A model generated the notes under the pieces. That model worked only from the letters and a program-made list of their open reading frames with translations. It had not been told where the DNA came from and searched no databases. From Prorocentrum cordatum (lineage: Eukaryota > Sar > Dinophyceae > Prorocentrales > Prorocentraceae), in contig CAUYUJ010003968.1 of assembly GCA_963575745.1 (NCBI GenBank), forward strand, positions 1-64,000: a stretch of DNA of 64,000 bases, read 5' to 3'. Both the position numbers and the translations under genes were made by a program. The stretch's first letter is position 1. Every line of letters starts with the position of its first letter. This document shows, one piece after another, positions 24,701-35,269 of this stretch.

Positions 24701-25127
24701 GCAGGGCCACGGAGGGCACGAAGTAGGCCACGAAGGGCGACAGCGGGGACACGAGGGGAATGCGTATGGGGCCACGAAAAGCGCGAACGAGCGGGGGCCA
24801 CGAAAAGCAGATAATGCGGGGCCACAGAAGGCAACTATGGGGCCACTGAGGGTAGCAACTGGGCCACGTAGGACAGTGAGGGGGACACAAATGGCGACAG
24901 CGGGGCCACGAAGGGCATGCACATGGGGCCACAACGGGCGCGACTCCTGGGCGCCTGGGTGTCTGGAGCGCGGCGCTTGGGCAAATTACAGGAATTTCCA
25001 ACGCAAGGCCATGTGTCAGAAGGTTGCAAGCAAAACTCCAGCGAGAGCGCGACTCCAGAGCGCCGGGAAAGCGATTCCTCAATAAATTGTAAGGGAGTCC
25101 CAAGCGAGAGCGCGATTCCTGAATAAA
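24701..25127. repeat. Satellite block 3 and GCGATTCCTGAATAAATT array
   Basis: GGGGCCACGAAGGGC-type units to about 24,945, then ~40-60 bp repeats of GAGAGCGCGAxTCC...AATAAATTGTAAGG. The array is cut at 25,127 by the mobile element that follows and resumes at 26,743. Confidence 0.85.
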
Positions 25128-26742
25128 TTACTCCGACGGTAGGACCCCACACGAGAATCTGTTTAGCTTACCCTTGCCCTTTCCTCCTCCCCCTGGCGGA
25201 CACCCTCTCCTCTCGCTGCCTGCACTGCCCTCTCTTCCCCCTTCAATTTCTCTTCCTCCTCCTCTTTCTCCTCTCCTCCTCCTCCTCCTCCTCCTCCTCC
25301 TCCTCCTCCTCCTCCTCCTCCTCCTCCTCCTCCTCTCGCGCCACCTCCTCCTCGTCGTCGGCCTCCCCCATGCCCCTTCCCTCCTCATCCCCCTGCCTTT
25401 TCTCCATGTGCACCTCCCCTTCTCCCTCGTCGGGGCAAGCAAATCCATTTTCCTCAGCGCCGTCGCCGCCTCGGCCAGCGCGCGCGCGCGTCTGCCGACG
25501 GCTAGATCGCGAAGCTGTCGGGGCAAACCTTCGGGCTGGGCAGTTGAGACAACCTCGCAAGCCGCTGGGGCGTGGGAGCTAGCCGTTGGGACAACCCCGC
25601 GGGCCTCCAGGCGCGCGCCGCGGCGCTCAGGCGGGGGGCAGCATGAAGCCCAGCTCTGCCGCGAGCTGCTCCGCCGCTCGAGACGTCCTCCATATTCAGG
25701 TCTCAAGAGCCCAAAAGTGAACGAGGCTCCCGCCTAATATTTCCTCCATATTCAAGCCTCAAGAACCCAGAAGTGACGACACTTACACGTTTCGGATGAC
25801 CCGCTCGGATTACCAACATGATCTGCGGGCCCCATAAGGGGGGGGGGGTCCCGCCTGAGACTTCCTCGCAATTCACTCATACTTGAAGTGCGGGCCCCAT
25901 AGGGAGGAGGCTCCCGCCTGAGACTTCCTCGAAATTCACTCACAGACGAGGCTCCCGCTCGAGACGTCCTCCATATTCAAATCTCAAGAGCCCAAAAGTG
26001 AACGAGGCTCCCGCCTAAGACTTCCTCCATATTCAGGCCTCAAGAGCCCAAAAGTGACGACAATTACACGTTTCGGATGACCCGCTCGGATTGCCAACAT
26101 GATCTGCGGGCCCCATAGGGAGGGGGCTCCCGCCTGAGACTTCCTCGCAATTCACTTATATTCAGGCCTCAAGAGCCCAAAAGTGACGACAGTTACACGT
26201 TTCGGATGACCCGATCGGATTACCAACATGATTTGCGGGCCCCATCGGGAGGGGGCTCCCGCCTGAGACTTCCTCGCAATTCACTCACAGACGAAGCTCC
26301 CGCTCAAGACTTCCTCCATATTCAGGTCTCAAGAGCCCAAACGTGACTACAATTGCACGTTGCGGATGACCCGCTCGGATTCGAACATGAAGTGCGGGCC
26401 CCATAGGGAGGGGGCTCCCGCCTGAGACTTCCTCACAATTCACTCACAGACGAGGCTCCCGCCTGATACTTCCTCCATATTCAGGCCTCAAGTCAGCGAG
26501 TAGTGACGATGATGATGATGATAATGATCGTTCGATGCCGATGATGGTGAGTGATCGTTGGATGGTGATGGTGATGCTAATGGTGATGATGATGATGAGT
26601 GGGGAGTGATGGTGATGGTGATGATGATGCGGAGGAGGAAGCAAAGAGGAACAGAGGAGAGGGAGGAGGAGGAGGAGGAGATCCTGCGCGGAGGGTGTGC
26701 AGAGAAAACAAGAACCCCACTTAGGATGTGGGGAAATACAAA
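25128..26742 (-). mobile_element. Non-autonomous mobile element, copy A (helicase-tail family)
   Basis: A 1.6-kb insertion shares its ends and interior order with 33,757-36,488. Low end: CTCCGACGGTAGGACCCCAC. High end, on the minus strand: TCCCCACATCC, then a CCCCAC/GTGGGG hairpin and CTTGTTTTCTCTG. Inside, in plus order: (CTC)n, a GTTGGGxCAACCCCGCGGGC-type repeat, the last ~15 codons of a helicase C-terminus (minus strand, stop near 25,630), ~130-280 bp repeats with CCCGCTCGGATT, and a GAT-rich tract. The flanks rejoin to match an uninterrupted paralogue at 28,166-28,220, which gives an empty site. Class is uncertain: a Helitron-like origin is suggested by the helicase remnant and TC start, but no CTRR terminus is seen. 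Confidence 0.75.
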
Positions 26743-27184
26743 AGTCTCGGGCGGGAGCGGGGGTCCTGGCTAAATTATCAGAAATCTCAAGCGGGAGCCG
26801 TTGTTGTTGCAACCCGGAGGCCAGGGGTCAAGTTTGAGCAGGAAGACTTTCCTTTCAAAAAACAAGGTGCGAGCGTCGAGGGACACACTTTGATTGAGAA
26901 AAACAATATGCACCGGTGGGGGATCAACAATAATTATTTTTTGACATGAGAATTCAACCACAACAACAACAAAACCAACAACAACAACAACAACAATCAT
27001 TTTCAGACTGTTCGCCCTTATCTGCTCCAGTGTCCAATGACGCGTATTTCCCAAACCCTCGTCTTCGATCGAACCCCTTGTGGAGGGTAATTATACCGTT
27101 CTTCCCTGCAGGCCGGGCCCAGCACGACGACGTCGACGACGACGGCGACGACGACGAGCGAAAGCGAGAGCGAGAGAGAACGAC
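26743..27184. repeat. 200-bp module, (CAA)n tract and (GAC)n tract
   Basis: 26,743-26,957 is a close copy of 28,196-28,411 (both have CGGGCGGGAGCGGGGGTCCTGG and GGGGGATCAACAATAATTATT). The (CAA)n tract spans 26,958-26,997, followed by the ACTGTTCGCCCTTATCTGCTC block and GACGACGACGG. Confidence 0.88.
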
Positions 27185-28195
27185 AGCAGGGCCACGAGGG
27201 GCACGACGCAGGCCACGAAGGTCGTCAGCGGGGACACGATGGGAATGCGTATGGGGCCACGAAGAGCGCGAACGAGCGGGGGCCACGAAGGGCAGACAAT
27301 GCGGGGCCGCAGGAGGCAACGATGGGGCCACTGAGGGTAGCAACTAGGCCACGTAGGACAGTGAGGGGGCTACAAAGGACGGCAGCGGGGCCACGAAGGG
27401 CACGCACATGGGGCCACAACGGGCGCGAACGAGTGGGGGCCACGACCATACGTACACTGGGCCGCGGAGGGCAAGGACGAGGCCACTGAGGGCAGCAACG
27501 GGGCCACGAAGGGCAACGATGGGGGCCACGAAGGGCGACAGCGGGGCCACGAAGGGCATGCACAGGGGGCCACAACGGGCGCGAACGAGCGGGGGCAACA
27601 AAGGGCATACATACATGGGGCCACGAAGGGCAGCGAGGGGGACACGAAGAGCTGCAACGGGGCCACGAAGGGCAGCGAGGGGGCCACGAAGGGCTGCAAC
27701 GGGGCAACGAAGGGCTGCGACGGGGCCACGAAGGGCAGCGAGGGGGCCACGAAGGGCTGCGACGGGGCCACGAAACAAAGCGAGGGGGCCACGAAAGGCT
27801 GCAACGGGGCCACGAAGGGCAGCGAGGAGGCCACGAGGGGCTGCAACGGGGCTACGAAAGGCAGCGAGGGGCCACGAAGGGCTGCAACGGGGTCACGAAA
27901 CAAAGCGAGGGGGCCACGAAGGGCTGCAACGGGGCCACGATGGGCAACGAGATCCCGATTTCTAGGTAATCTGCGAGGGAGTCCTAAGCGTGAGCGCGAC
28001 TCCTGGGTGCCTGGGTGTCGGGAGCGCGGCGCTTGAGTAAAATACACGGAAATCCAACGCAAGGGCGCTATTCTTCAGTAAATTGCAAGCAAGTCTCCAG
28101 CGAGAGCGCGACCCCAGAGCGCCGGGAGAGCGATTCCTGAATAACTTGTAAGGAATTCCCAAGAGCGAGAGCGCGATTCCTGAATAAAATGCGAG
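27185..28195. repeat. GGGGCCACGAAGGGC satellite block 4 and GCGATTCCTGAATAA array
   Basis: The longest satellite block (to about 27,955), in which the unit becomes a regular ~42-bp dimer of GGGGCCACGAAGGGC with AGCGAG or TGCAAC spacers. It is followed by the AATAAATTG array (27,960-28,195). Confidence 0.9.
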
Positions 28196-28475
28196 GAACT
28201 TTCGGGCGGGAGCGGGGGTCCTGGCTAAATTGTGAGGACATCTCGGGCGGGAACCGTTGTTGTTGTAACCTGGGGGCCAGGGGCCCAGTTCGAGCCTCAA
28301 GACTTTCCCTGATAAAAAATAGGGTGCGAACGTCGAGGGGCACACTTTGATAGAGAAAAACAGTATGCACGTGGGGGGATCAACAATAATTATTCTGCAG
28401 AAGTGAGAGTTCAACAACAACAACAACAACAACAACAACAGCAACAGCAACAGCAACAGCAACAACAGCAACAAA
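28196..28475. repeat. 200-bp module and (CAA)n/(CAG)n tract
   Basis: Duplicate of 26,743-26,997, ending in CAACAACAGCAACAG repeats to about 28,475. Confidence 0.88.
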
Positions 28476-28689
28476 CAGTTTACCCTCATGCGCAATGTTT
28501 CCACACGGAGCATGCGACCATCATGCTACCATCCCCATCATGGGGATGTTTTGTTCTATAGCGAGGTCCGTCATTCCCATTCCCAGATCTCCCGCCCAAT
28601 GAGGTCTTGCAAACACTTCCTCCGAAGAATTTCAACATATCACGCTTCGAAAACGCATGCCCGCGCCTTGCTGCGCCGATGCGAGAACG

Positions 28690-29460
28690 CCAGTGGAGCC
28701 CCAGCCAAGGGTAAAGCACAACGAAGAATCCAGCGACAGGATTGCCTTGGTGGGGATGGGGGCTGTCGGCGGCGAGGCAAAGACCTGGCCCTGAACAGAA
28801 AGGGAGGAAGTCTCGAGCAGTGCCGCTGTTGTTGTTGGGGGCGGCGCCAATGCTGAAGAGAGTCTCGAGCGGGAACGCTGGTTTTGTTGGGACGGCGGTT
28901 GTCGGCGGCGAGGAAGAACACCGCCTTGAGTAAGAAGGGGGGAAGTCTCGAGCGGGAGCCGTGGTTTTGTCGGGAAAGGGGCTGTCGACGGCGAGGAACA
29001 GCACCGTCCTGAGGAAAAAAAGTCAAAGCCTCGAGCGGGAGCGCTGTTCTTGCTGAGAACGGCGCCAATTTAAAAGAGAATAGGGCACCAGTCCAGCGTA
29101 AAACGGGAGGAAGTCTCGGGCGGGAGCGCTGGTTTTGTCGGTGCGGCGGTTTTCGGCGGCGAGGGGGAGCACCGCCTTGAGTAATAAAGAGAGAAAGTCT
29201 TGAGCGGGAGCGTTGTTGTTGCTGGGGGCGGCGCCGATGAGGGGAAAGAGCAGCGCGCCAGTCCAAAGTAAAACGGGAGGAAGTCTCGAGCGGGAGCGCT
29301 GGTTTTGTTGGGACGGAGGCTTTCGGAGGCGAGCAAGAGCACCGGCCTTGAGTAAGAAACAAAGAGGTCTCGAGCTGGAGCGTTGTTATTGTTGGGGGGG
29401 CCGGTTTTGGCGGTCCCCCAAACCGCTCGAGCGTAAGCCTCATTTTCAATGAGAATGCAG
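28690..29460. repeat. ~84-bp alternating repeat array
   Basis: About eight units start with TCTCGAGCGGGAGCGCTG near 28,813, 28,863, 28,951, 29,034, 29,114, 29,205, 29,285 and 29,370. Two unit types tend to alternate, one with TTGTTGTTGxTGGGGGCGGCGCC and one with GGTTTTGTTGGGACGGCGG, giving a ~170-bp dimer in the second half. Confidence 0.82.
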
Positions 29461-29489
29461 CCGGCGCCGAGGCGAGAGCGTCAAAGCGC

Positions 29490-29581
29490 CTTTAAGGGGT
29501 CCAACAATTATAACTGTTGAGAAATTAACATTCAACAGCAACAATAACAACAATAACAACAATAACAACAATAACAACAAG

Positions 29582-29615
<34 letters not shown>

Positions 29616-29640
29616 CCAACAACAACAATAACGCAACGAG
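29490..29640. repeat. AACAATTATAAC box and (CAACAA/CAATAA)n tract
   Basis: The last member of the (CAA)n series, with AACAATAACAACAATAAC units. The preceding GGGTCCAACAATTAT box corresponds to the GGGGATCAACAATAATTATT box of the other copies. Confidence 0.85.
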
Positions 29641-30185
29641 CAGAATCCTCACCACGGATCCTCACTTCAGCCGCGCACCCAGGGACAATGAATGACCGTT
29701 CGGCCCCCTCACTCTGACGAGGGTATACCAGAAGAGAGGCATAGAGGCACCCCGTACTGTACACCCCAAAAGTCTAATTGAAAGAAAGCACACTGAGTGC
29801 AGTCGGGGCCCTGAGGAAGGAACCCTTTTCGTTGGGGAGGGGCTCCGCGTTCCTTGAGTGTTTCGCAGCTTGCCTCAGGCTTTCCTGATGTTTTCGATTG
29901 GAAATCGAAGTTTAGCTTATGAAAAAAAGGGGCCTCGTTCCTTATTTAGGGTTCCTTAGGTCAACGCCCCGACTGTACACCAAAAAAAACAAGAATCTAC
30001 ACATCGTCGACCATCCCTCAGACTCCTCTGCCAGGCTGCCCTCTCGCAGCGGCGCCGGCGCCGGCCCTCCATCGCGCCTCTTCCATTGCTTCCTCGCCTC
30101 CCCCAGACACATCGGCTCGCACCGGCGTCGGGGGGGGGGAAACATCTTTCTAGAACGATGTACTTACTGTACTGATCCAGGCATC
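29641..30185. other. Unassigned non-coding DNA
   Basis: No gene, RNA or repeat array recognised. Confidence 0.5.
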
Positions 30186-30216
30186 CGATTATCACCATCA
30201 TCATCATGATGATCAG

Positions 30217-30255
<39 letters not shown>

Positions 30256-30278
30256 GATCCTCATCATCATCATCCTCC

Positions 30279-30314
<36 letters not shown>

Positions 30315-30425
30315 ACATGATCATCATCACCATCTTCATCTTCATCGCATCAGTATCATCACCGTCAGCATCAGCATCAGCACCATCAACATCATCATCA
30401 TCATCACCATCATCAACCACAAAAT
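30186..30425. repeat. (ATC)n imperfect microsatellite
   Basis: About 235 bp of ATC units with ATG and CTC variants, similar in kind to 16.9-17.76 kb. Confidence 0.92.
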
Positions 30426-31344
30426 TATCATAACGGCTCTCCGAAGCCTGAATACACGGAGTGTCGCAAACGACGGTCTCTCGTGCCCCCTCGAACGGCA
30501 GCCACCCGCAATGCTTGGCTGGCACGGTAGCGGGACTTACTGCAGGCAGCTGGACAACCAGCATACCCTCAAGAGGTCGGCGGTGCGGCGTAAGCCAATC
30601 GTTACCTCGGGGATGAATCGTGCGCCTCCTCGCTGGCGGTGGCCTGCTGGTGGTGGCGTCACTGCTCAATTATCAAGAATCCCCGGGTCAGATTGGAAAT
30701 GCCAGGATGATGTCGGCTGGCGTGCCCTGAGCATCAGAGCGCATGCTGCTACTCTCACTGGGTTATTCAGCGCGCAGCGACAAGCACTGAATCAGCTAAG
30801 CAAAGAATGGCATGCGCCCTGTTTTCCACCTGGCATTCGTTAGTTCCTCACCGCAAGAAAAACAATTGGAATCGGTTAACCAACTTCTGCTCACTGCGAG
30901 GAGAGCACCGTACAGAAGTCACGCTGAGCGCATGTGAGACAGAACCTTGCTTGGCTCACATGGGTGAAACGTCATTGGCCAAACTGAGTTGGAGCTTGAT
31001 GCTGGCCATTAGGCCATGCACGAACTAGCAAACACTGAACACACTGTCCTCATATCCTTTAGGGCCCACAGCATTGCGCATTTGGAATCCTTGCCACAAG
31101 GCAACGTACCTTGACTTACGGGCGCTTCCATGCACCTCGAGGCGCTTTGGGGGTTCCTGTTGTTGTCCAGGGGTCTTGGGATCATCGTTTGGAATCTGCA
31201 CTGCCCGCGTGCCCTGATGTGGTCTCGGGGGCCGTTTGGGGGGCTCAGCTGGGAGCAATTGCGCTCTTTGGAGGCCCACCCAATGTACCAAAACATGCGA
31301 AAATAATGCGTGTAGCCCACCAGCCCTCTGGGCGTAGATGGTCT
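30426..31344. other. Unassigned non-coding DNA
   Basis: No gene supported; open frames are under 120 codons and carry no recognised motif. Confidence 0.5.
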
Positions 31345-32250
31345 AACGATCATTCCCTACCTAGGCTCTGCCTAGAAGGGTTCTTACTATTAGGCTTTAG
31401 AAGGGCCGGGCAGTGGGGCACGCCCCGGGCGGTTCCCCCAGTATCCGCCCCGCGGTTCCCCCAGTGACGTTCCCTTAGCGTAGCGTTGCTTATCTCATCT
31501 TAGCTTAGATTATTTCATCTTACATTATTTAGCTTCATATTACCTCAGTTTTGTCTTAGCTTAGCCTACCTTCATCTTAGCTTCGCTGAGCTTTAGCATA
31601 GCAGAGCACAGCATAGCGCAGCATCGCATATCATAGCATGGGTGTAATTTTTGTTCGACTTGGGGCCCCTCGGGCGTGGCTGAAATCCCAGACCCCCGAC
31701 GTTATGATTTTTGTCATTACGTCGACCCTCAGAGGTCCCGACCCTTCCCCCATGACCAGCTTTGCATCCCGAGTCGTTGTTTGACGCTCCCGCGGCCCAG
31801 TAGGGACCCCCTAAGGCCGAAATTAAAAAAAACCTCCCGTCGTGATTTTTTCATGACGCGAGGGGGTCTGGGAGAGGATGGGCTCATGGTGGAATGCGTC
31901 GCCCCCCGCGTGATTTTTTCCCGACCTAAGCTCTGCCTAAACGGGTTCTTACTCGGTGTGCTTAAAAGGCCGGGCAGTGGGCCACGCCCCGGGCGGTTCC
32001 CCCGGCATCCGCCCCGCGGTTCCCCCAGTGACGTTCCCTTAGCTTAGCGTTGCTTATCTCATGTTAGCTTACCGTATTTCATTTTAGCTTAGCTTAGCTT
32101 CATCTTAACTCAGGTTTATTCCCTACCGAGGCTCTGCCTAGAAGGTTCTTACTTGGTTTGCTTAAAGGGGCCGGGCAATGTAGGCCGCCCCGGGCGGTTC
32201 CCCCAGTCCCCGCCCCGCGGTTCCCCCAGTTGCGCCCCCTGGGCTCGCCC
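31345..32250. repeat. Three copies of a ~135-bp GC-rich module
   Basis: Copies at about 31,345-31,490, 31,921-32,065 and 32,117-32,250 share AGGCTCTGCCTAGAAGG, GGTTCTTACT, GGCCGGGCA, CCCCGGGCGGTTCCCCC and CCGCGGTTCCCCCAGT in the same order. Each is followed by TTAGCTTAGC-like sequence. I cannot identify the module. Confidence 0.85.
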
Positions 32251-32950
32251 AGCTTAGCTTAGCTTAGCTTAGCTTGGCTTAGCTTAGCATATCTCATCTT
32301 AGCTGAGCTTATCTTAGTTTGGTTTGGCTTAACTTAGCTTATCTTATCTTACCTTCGCTTAACTTAGCTTAGGCCATCTCATATTCGTTTATAGTAGCTT
32401 AGCTTTGCCTAGCCTAGTTAAGCTCAGCGTTAGCCTAGCTTTAGCTTAGCTGTAGCTTTAGCTTTAGCTTCAGCTTAGCTTTAGCTTAGCTTTAGCAGAG
32501 CTTCAGCTGAGCTTTAGCTTAGATTTAGCTTTAGCCTAGCTTTAGCTTAGACTTAATTTAGCTTCAGCTTAGCTTTAGCTGAACTTTAGCTTAGCGTTAG
32601 CTGAGCTTCAGTTTCGCTGCAGCTTAGCTTTAACTTAGCTTCAGCTTAGCTTTAGATTAGCTTTGGCTTAGCTTTAGCTTAGTTTTAGCTTAGCTTCAGC
32701 TTAGCTGTGGCTTAGATGCAGCTTAGCTGAAGCTCAACTGTAGCTCAGCTTTAGCTGAGCTTTAGCTTAGATCTAGCTTAGTTTCAGCTTAGCTTTAGCT
32801 TAGCTTAGCTTTAGATTAGCTTTAGCTTAGCTTTAGCTCAGCTTAAGCTTAAGCTTAAGCTTAAGCTTTAGCTTAGCTTTAGCTTAGCTTCAGCTTAGCT
32901 TTAGCTTAGCTTTAGCTGAGCTTTAGCTTAGCTGTAGCTTAGCTTTACTG
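32251..32950. repeat. AGCTTAGCTTT-type array (~700 bp)
   Basis: Degenerate 5-11 bp repeats of AGCTT, TTAGC and AGCTTTAGCTT occupy about 700 bp, with less regular outliers at 31,490-31,640 and 32,035-32,110. Many AAGCTT/AGCT palindromes result. Confidence 0.93.
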
Positions 32951-33098
32951 TGAATATTCATCCTGTTTTTCTAAGGGCTCCAACTCCTAGGTGGGGTCGC
33001 ACTGGGATAATATTTTCCTCCTGCAAGACCGCCCTCCTGCCGGTGAGGGGTGCCCTTCCACCCCCCTCTAGGGGGTCTGGGCGGGAGGAGGGTGGCGG
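32951..33098. other. Short flank of the retrotransposon array
   Basis: GC-rich sequence with CCACCCCCCTCTAGGGGGTCTGG (an imperfect hairpin). No gene. Confidence 0.5.
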
Positions 33099-33369
33099 AG
33101 TTTGAAGGGGGCCGGGAGGCCCTACCAGAAGCTTCGCCTCAGGCGAAGCGCAGCTCCAGTTCTGTTGCACCGTAGCAGCGATAGTTCCAGTCGGACGAAG
33201 TCGTCGCAGGAACGACGGGCCATCTCAAACGAAAAATGTTTCCGGTCCCGATGGCAAGTAGCACGCCTCGCAATGAGGCGCAAACACATGTTGGCGGCCG
33301 GCCACTTGAGCCCAAGCGGCCACGGACAAACGCTCGCGATCTCTCGCCCTAGTCCCAGATCACTTTAGA
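33099..33369 (-). repeat. 271-bp LTR-like repeat (3' end of element 1)
   Basis: Aligns without gaps to 62,844-63,114, about 87% identical by hand count, in the same orientation. It contains small stems such as GCTTCGCCT/AGGCGAAGC. Its position after the RNase H end of element 1 is that of a 3' LTR. The ends are not an obvious TG...CA pair and no target-site duplication was identified. Confidence 0.75.
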
Positions 33370-34164
33370 GTCGGGGGGGGGGAGACGAAGCGCGAGCCCG
33401 CAGCCCCTATGCAGCAAACGCTATCTACACAAATGGGCAGCAAAAGGCGGGTTCGCAAGGATCTTGAAACCGCAAGCAAGCGCCATTGCACGCAAGTTGC
33501 CTTGCGAGCAGCTCGCTGCACAAGCGAGCGCTACTCAGGCGGCCTCAAACGATGTTGTCTGGCCGGCCCAGTACGGAGTATGACGTTTTAGATCATGCTT
33601 GAAGGGCTGCTTTCCTCCCATGAAACGTAGGGGCATATCTCCGTCAATGCCCCCATGTGCGTGGCTGTCCGCGGTCATATCGCGAGTGTCACACCACTGG
33701 ATACTGTGCAAGATTCCTGGCTCCATCATCTGTCGTGTCCTACTGATGTATCCACAATTACTCCGACGGAAGAACCCCACATAAGAATCCTCTGGACGAA
33801 TCTGGAAAAGCCATCACCGTCGTCCTCGTGGTTGGTGAGGCGTCCTGGCTGTCTCTTCTGCGTATATTTCCTCTCGCCTTGGCGCGGGCCCCCCTTCCAC
33901 TCCTTACGTTGTCCCCATCCTCGCCCCCCTGTTTGTTCCGCGCCCCGCCACCTCCTCCCCTTCCTGTTGCATGAGCGCGCATGTCGATGTTCCTCGGCGC
34001 CGTCGCCGCCACGGCCAGCGCAGGCGCGTTCTCTACTGGTCACGTCGCGCAGCCGTTGGGGCAACCCCGCGGGCCAGGCTGTCGGGGCAACCCCGCGAGC
34101 CGTTGGCGCGCAAGACCAAGCCGTTGGGACAACCCCGCGGGCTTCGAGCGAGGCGCAGCCGCGC

Positions 34165-34470
34165 TCAGGCGGAAGGCAGCACGAAGCCCAGCTCTGCCGC
34201 GAGCTGCTTCGCCTCCGCCCAGGACAAAACCGCTCTCTTGTCGAACTCCAGGAGCGCCTTCCGCAGGGGCGCCGGCGGCCCGCACTCCAGGAACTCTCGC
34301 GGCGGCGGCCGCAGGATCAGCATGTTCCGTATGCACGTGGCGCGGGAGAACATGACGTAGAGGTGCAGCCACCACTGCTCGTCCGACATGCCCGTGCGGC
34401 CAGCGTCCTCGTCTCTCGCGCAGTCGATGGTGACGCCCTTGCGCAGCGTCTGGCCCTTGCGAAATTGAAA
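34165..34470 (-). pseudogene. C-terminal fragment of an SF1 (Pif1-like) helicase
   Basis: About 100 codons on the minus strand end at a TGA/TAG-type stop near 34,165. It starts in a KGQTLRKGVTIDC segment that resembles helicase motif V (QGQTL...) and continues with WWLHLYVMFSRAT and NMLILRPPPREFLE, which match the LYVxxSRAT motif VI region of Pif1/UvrD-type superfamily 1 helicases. Walker A and B are absent. The terminal LAAELGF tail is also kept in copy A (near 25,630-25,680), so the fragment belongs to the mobile family. It could be the remnant of a Rep-helicase transposase or a captured host helicase. Confidence 0.7.
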
Positions 34471-34514
34471 ACAAGAGCATAGTTTCCTGCTTCAAAAGCA
34501 CGAATGTAGATCGA

Positions 34515-35230
34515 ACTGTGAAGCGTCCCAATGGATACGTGCTGGAGCACGACCCAGAGGAAGCGCGCGGGAGCGCGTCCCAGTGGGTACGTGCCAGAGC
34601 ACGACCCAGAGGAAGCGCACGGGAGTGCGTCCCAGTGGATACGTGCCAAAACACGACCCAGAGGAAGCGCACAGAGTGCGCCCAAGTGGATACGTGCCGG
34701 AACACGACCCAGAGGATGCGCACAGGACTGCGTCCCAGTGGATACGTGCGGGGGCACGGCCCAGAGGAAGCGCACAGGGGTGCGTCCCAGTGGATACGTG
34801 CCGAACACGACCCAGAGGAAACGCACAGGGTGCGTCCCAGTGGATACGTGCGGGGGCACGACCCAGAGGAAGCGCACAGGGGTGCGTCCCAGTGGATACG
34901 TGCCGGGCCACGACCCAGAGGAAGCGCACAAGAGCGCGTCCCAGTGGATACGTGCGGGGGCACGACCCAGAGGAAGCGCGCGGGAGTGCGTCCCAGTGGA
35001 TACGTGCCGGGGCACGACCCAGAGGAAGCGCACGGGAGTGCGTCCCAGTGGATACGTGCCGGAGCACGACCCAGAGGAAGCGCACAGGGGTGCGCCCCAG
35101 TGGATACGTGCCAGGGGCACGACCCAGAGGAAGCGCACAAGGGTGCGTCCCAGTGGATACGCGCGGGGGCACGACCCAGAGGAAGCGCACAGGGGTGCGT
35201 CCCAGTGGATGCGTGCCGGGAACAGCGTTC
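34515..35230. repeat. 52-bp tandem array (~14 copies)
   Basis: GTGGATACGTGC-type starts fall at 34,532, 34,583, 34,634, 34,686, 34,738, 34,790, 34,840, 34,892, 34,944, 34,996, 35,048, 35,100, 35,153 and 35,205. Units contain ACGACCCAGAGGAAGCGC. Because 52 is not a multiple of three, the frames rotate and several long open frames appear on both strands; none is a gene. Confidence 0.95.
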
Positions 35231-35269
35231 TGGGAACACGACGAACACGAAGTGGCCTACAGTTGGCTC

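Noticed and set aside
21870-27955. CRISPR-like array from regularly repeated GGGGCCACGAAGGGC units
   Set aside because: Repeats and spacers are both degenerate and repetitive, unit length varies, there are no cas genes and the setting is eukaryotic.
33370-33390. Polypurine tract upstream of the 3' LTR
   Set aside because: The G-run is on the plus strand, so the coding strand is pyrimidine-rich there, the wrong polarity for a polypurine primer.
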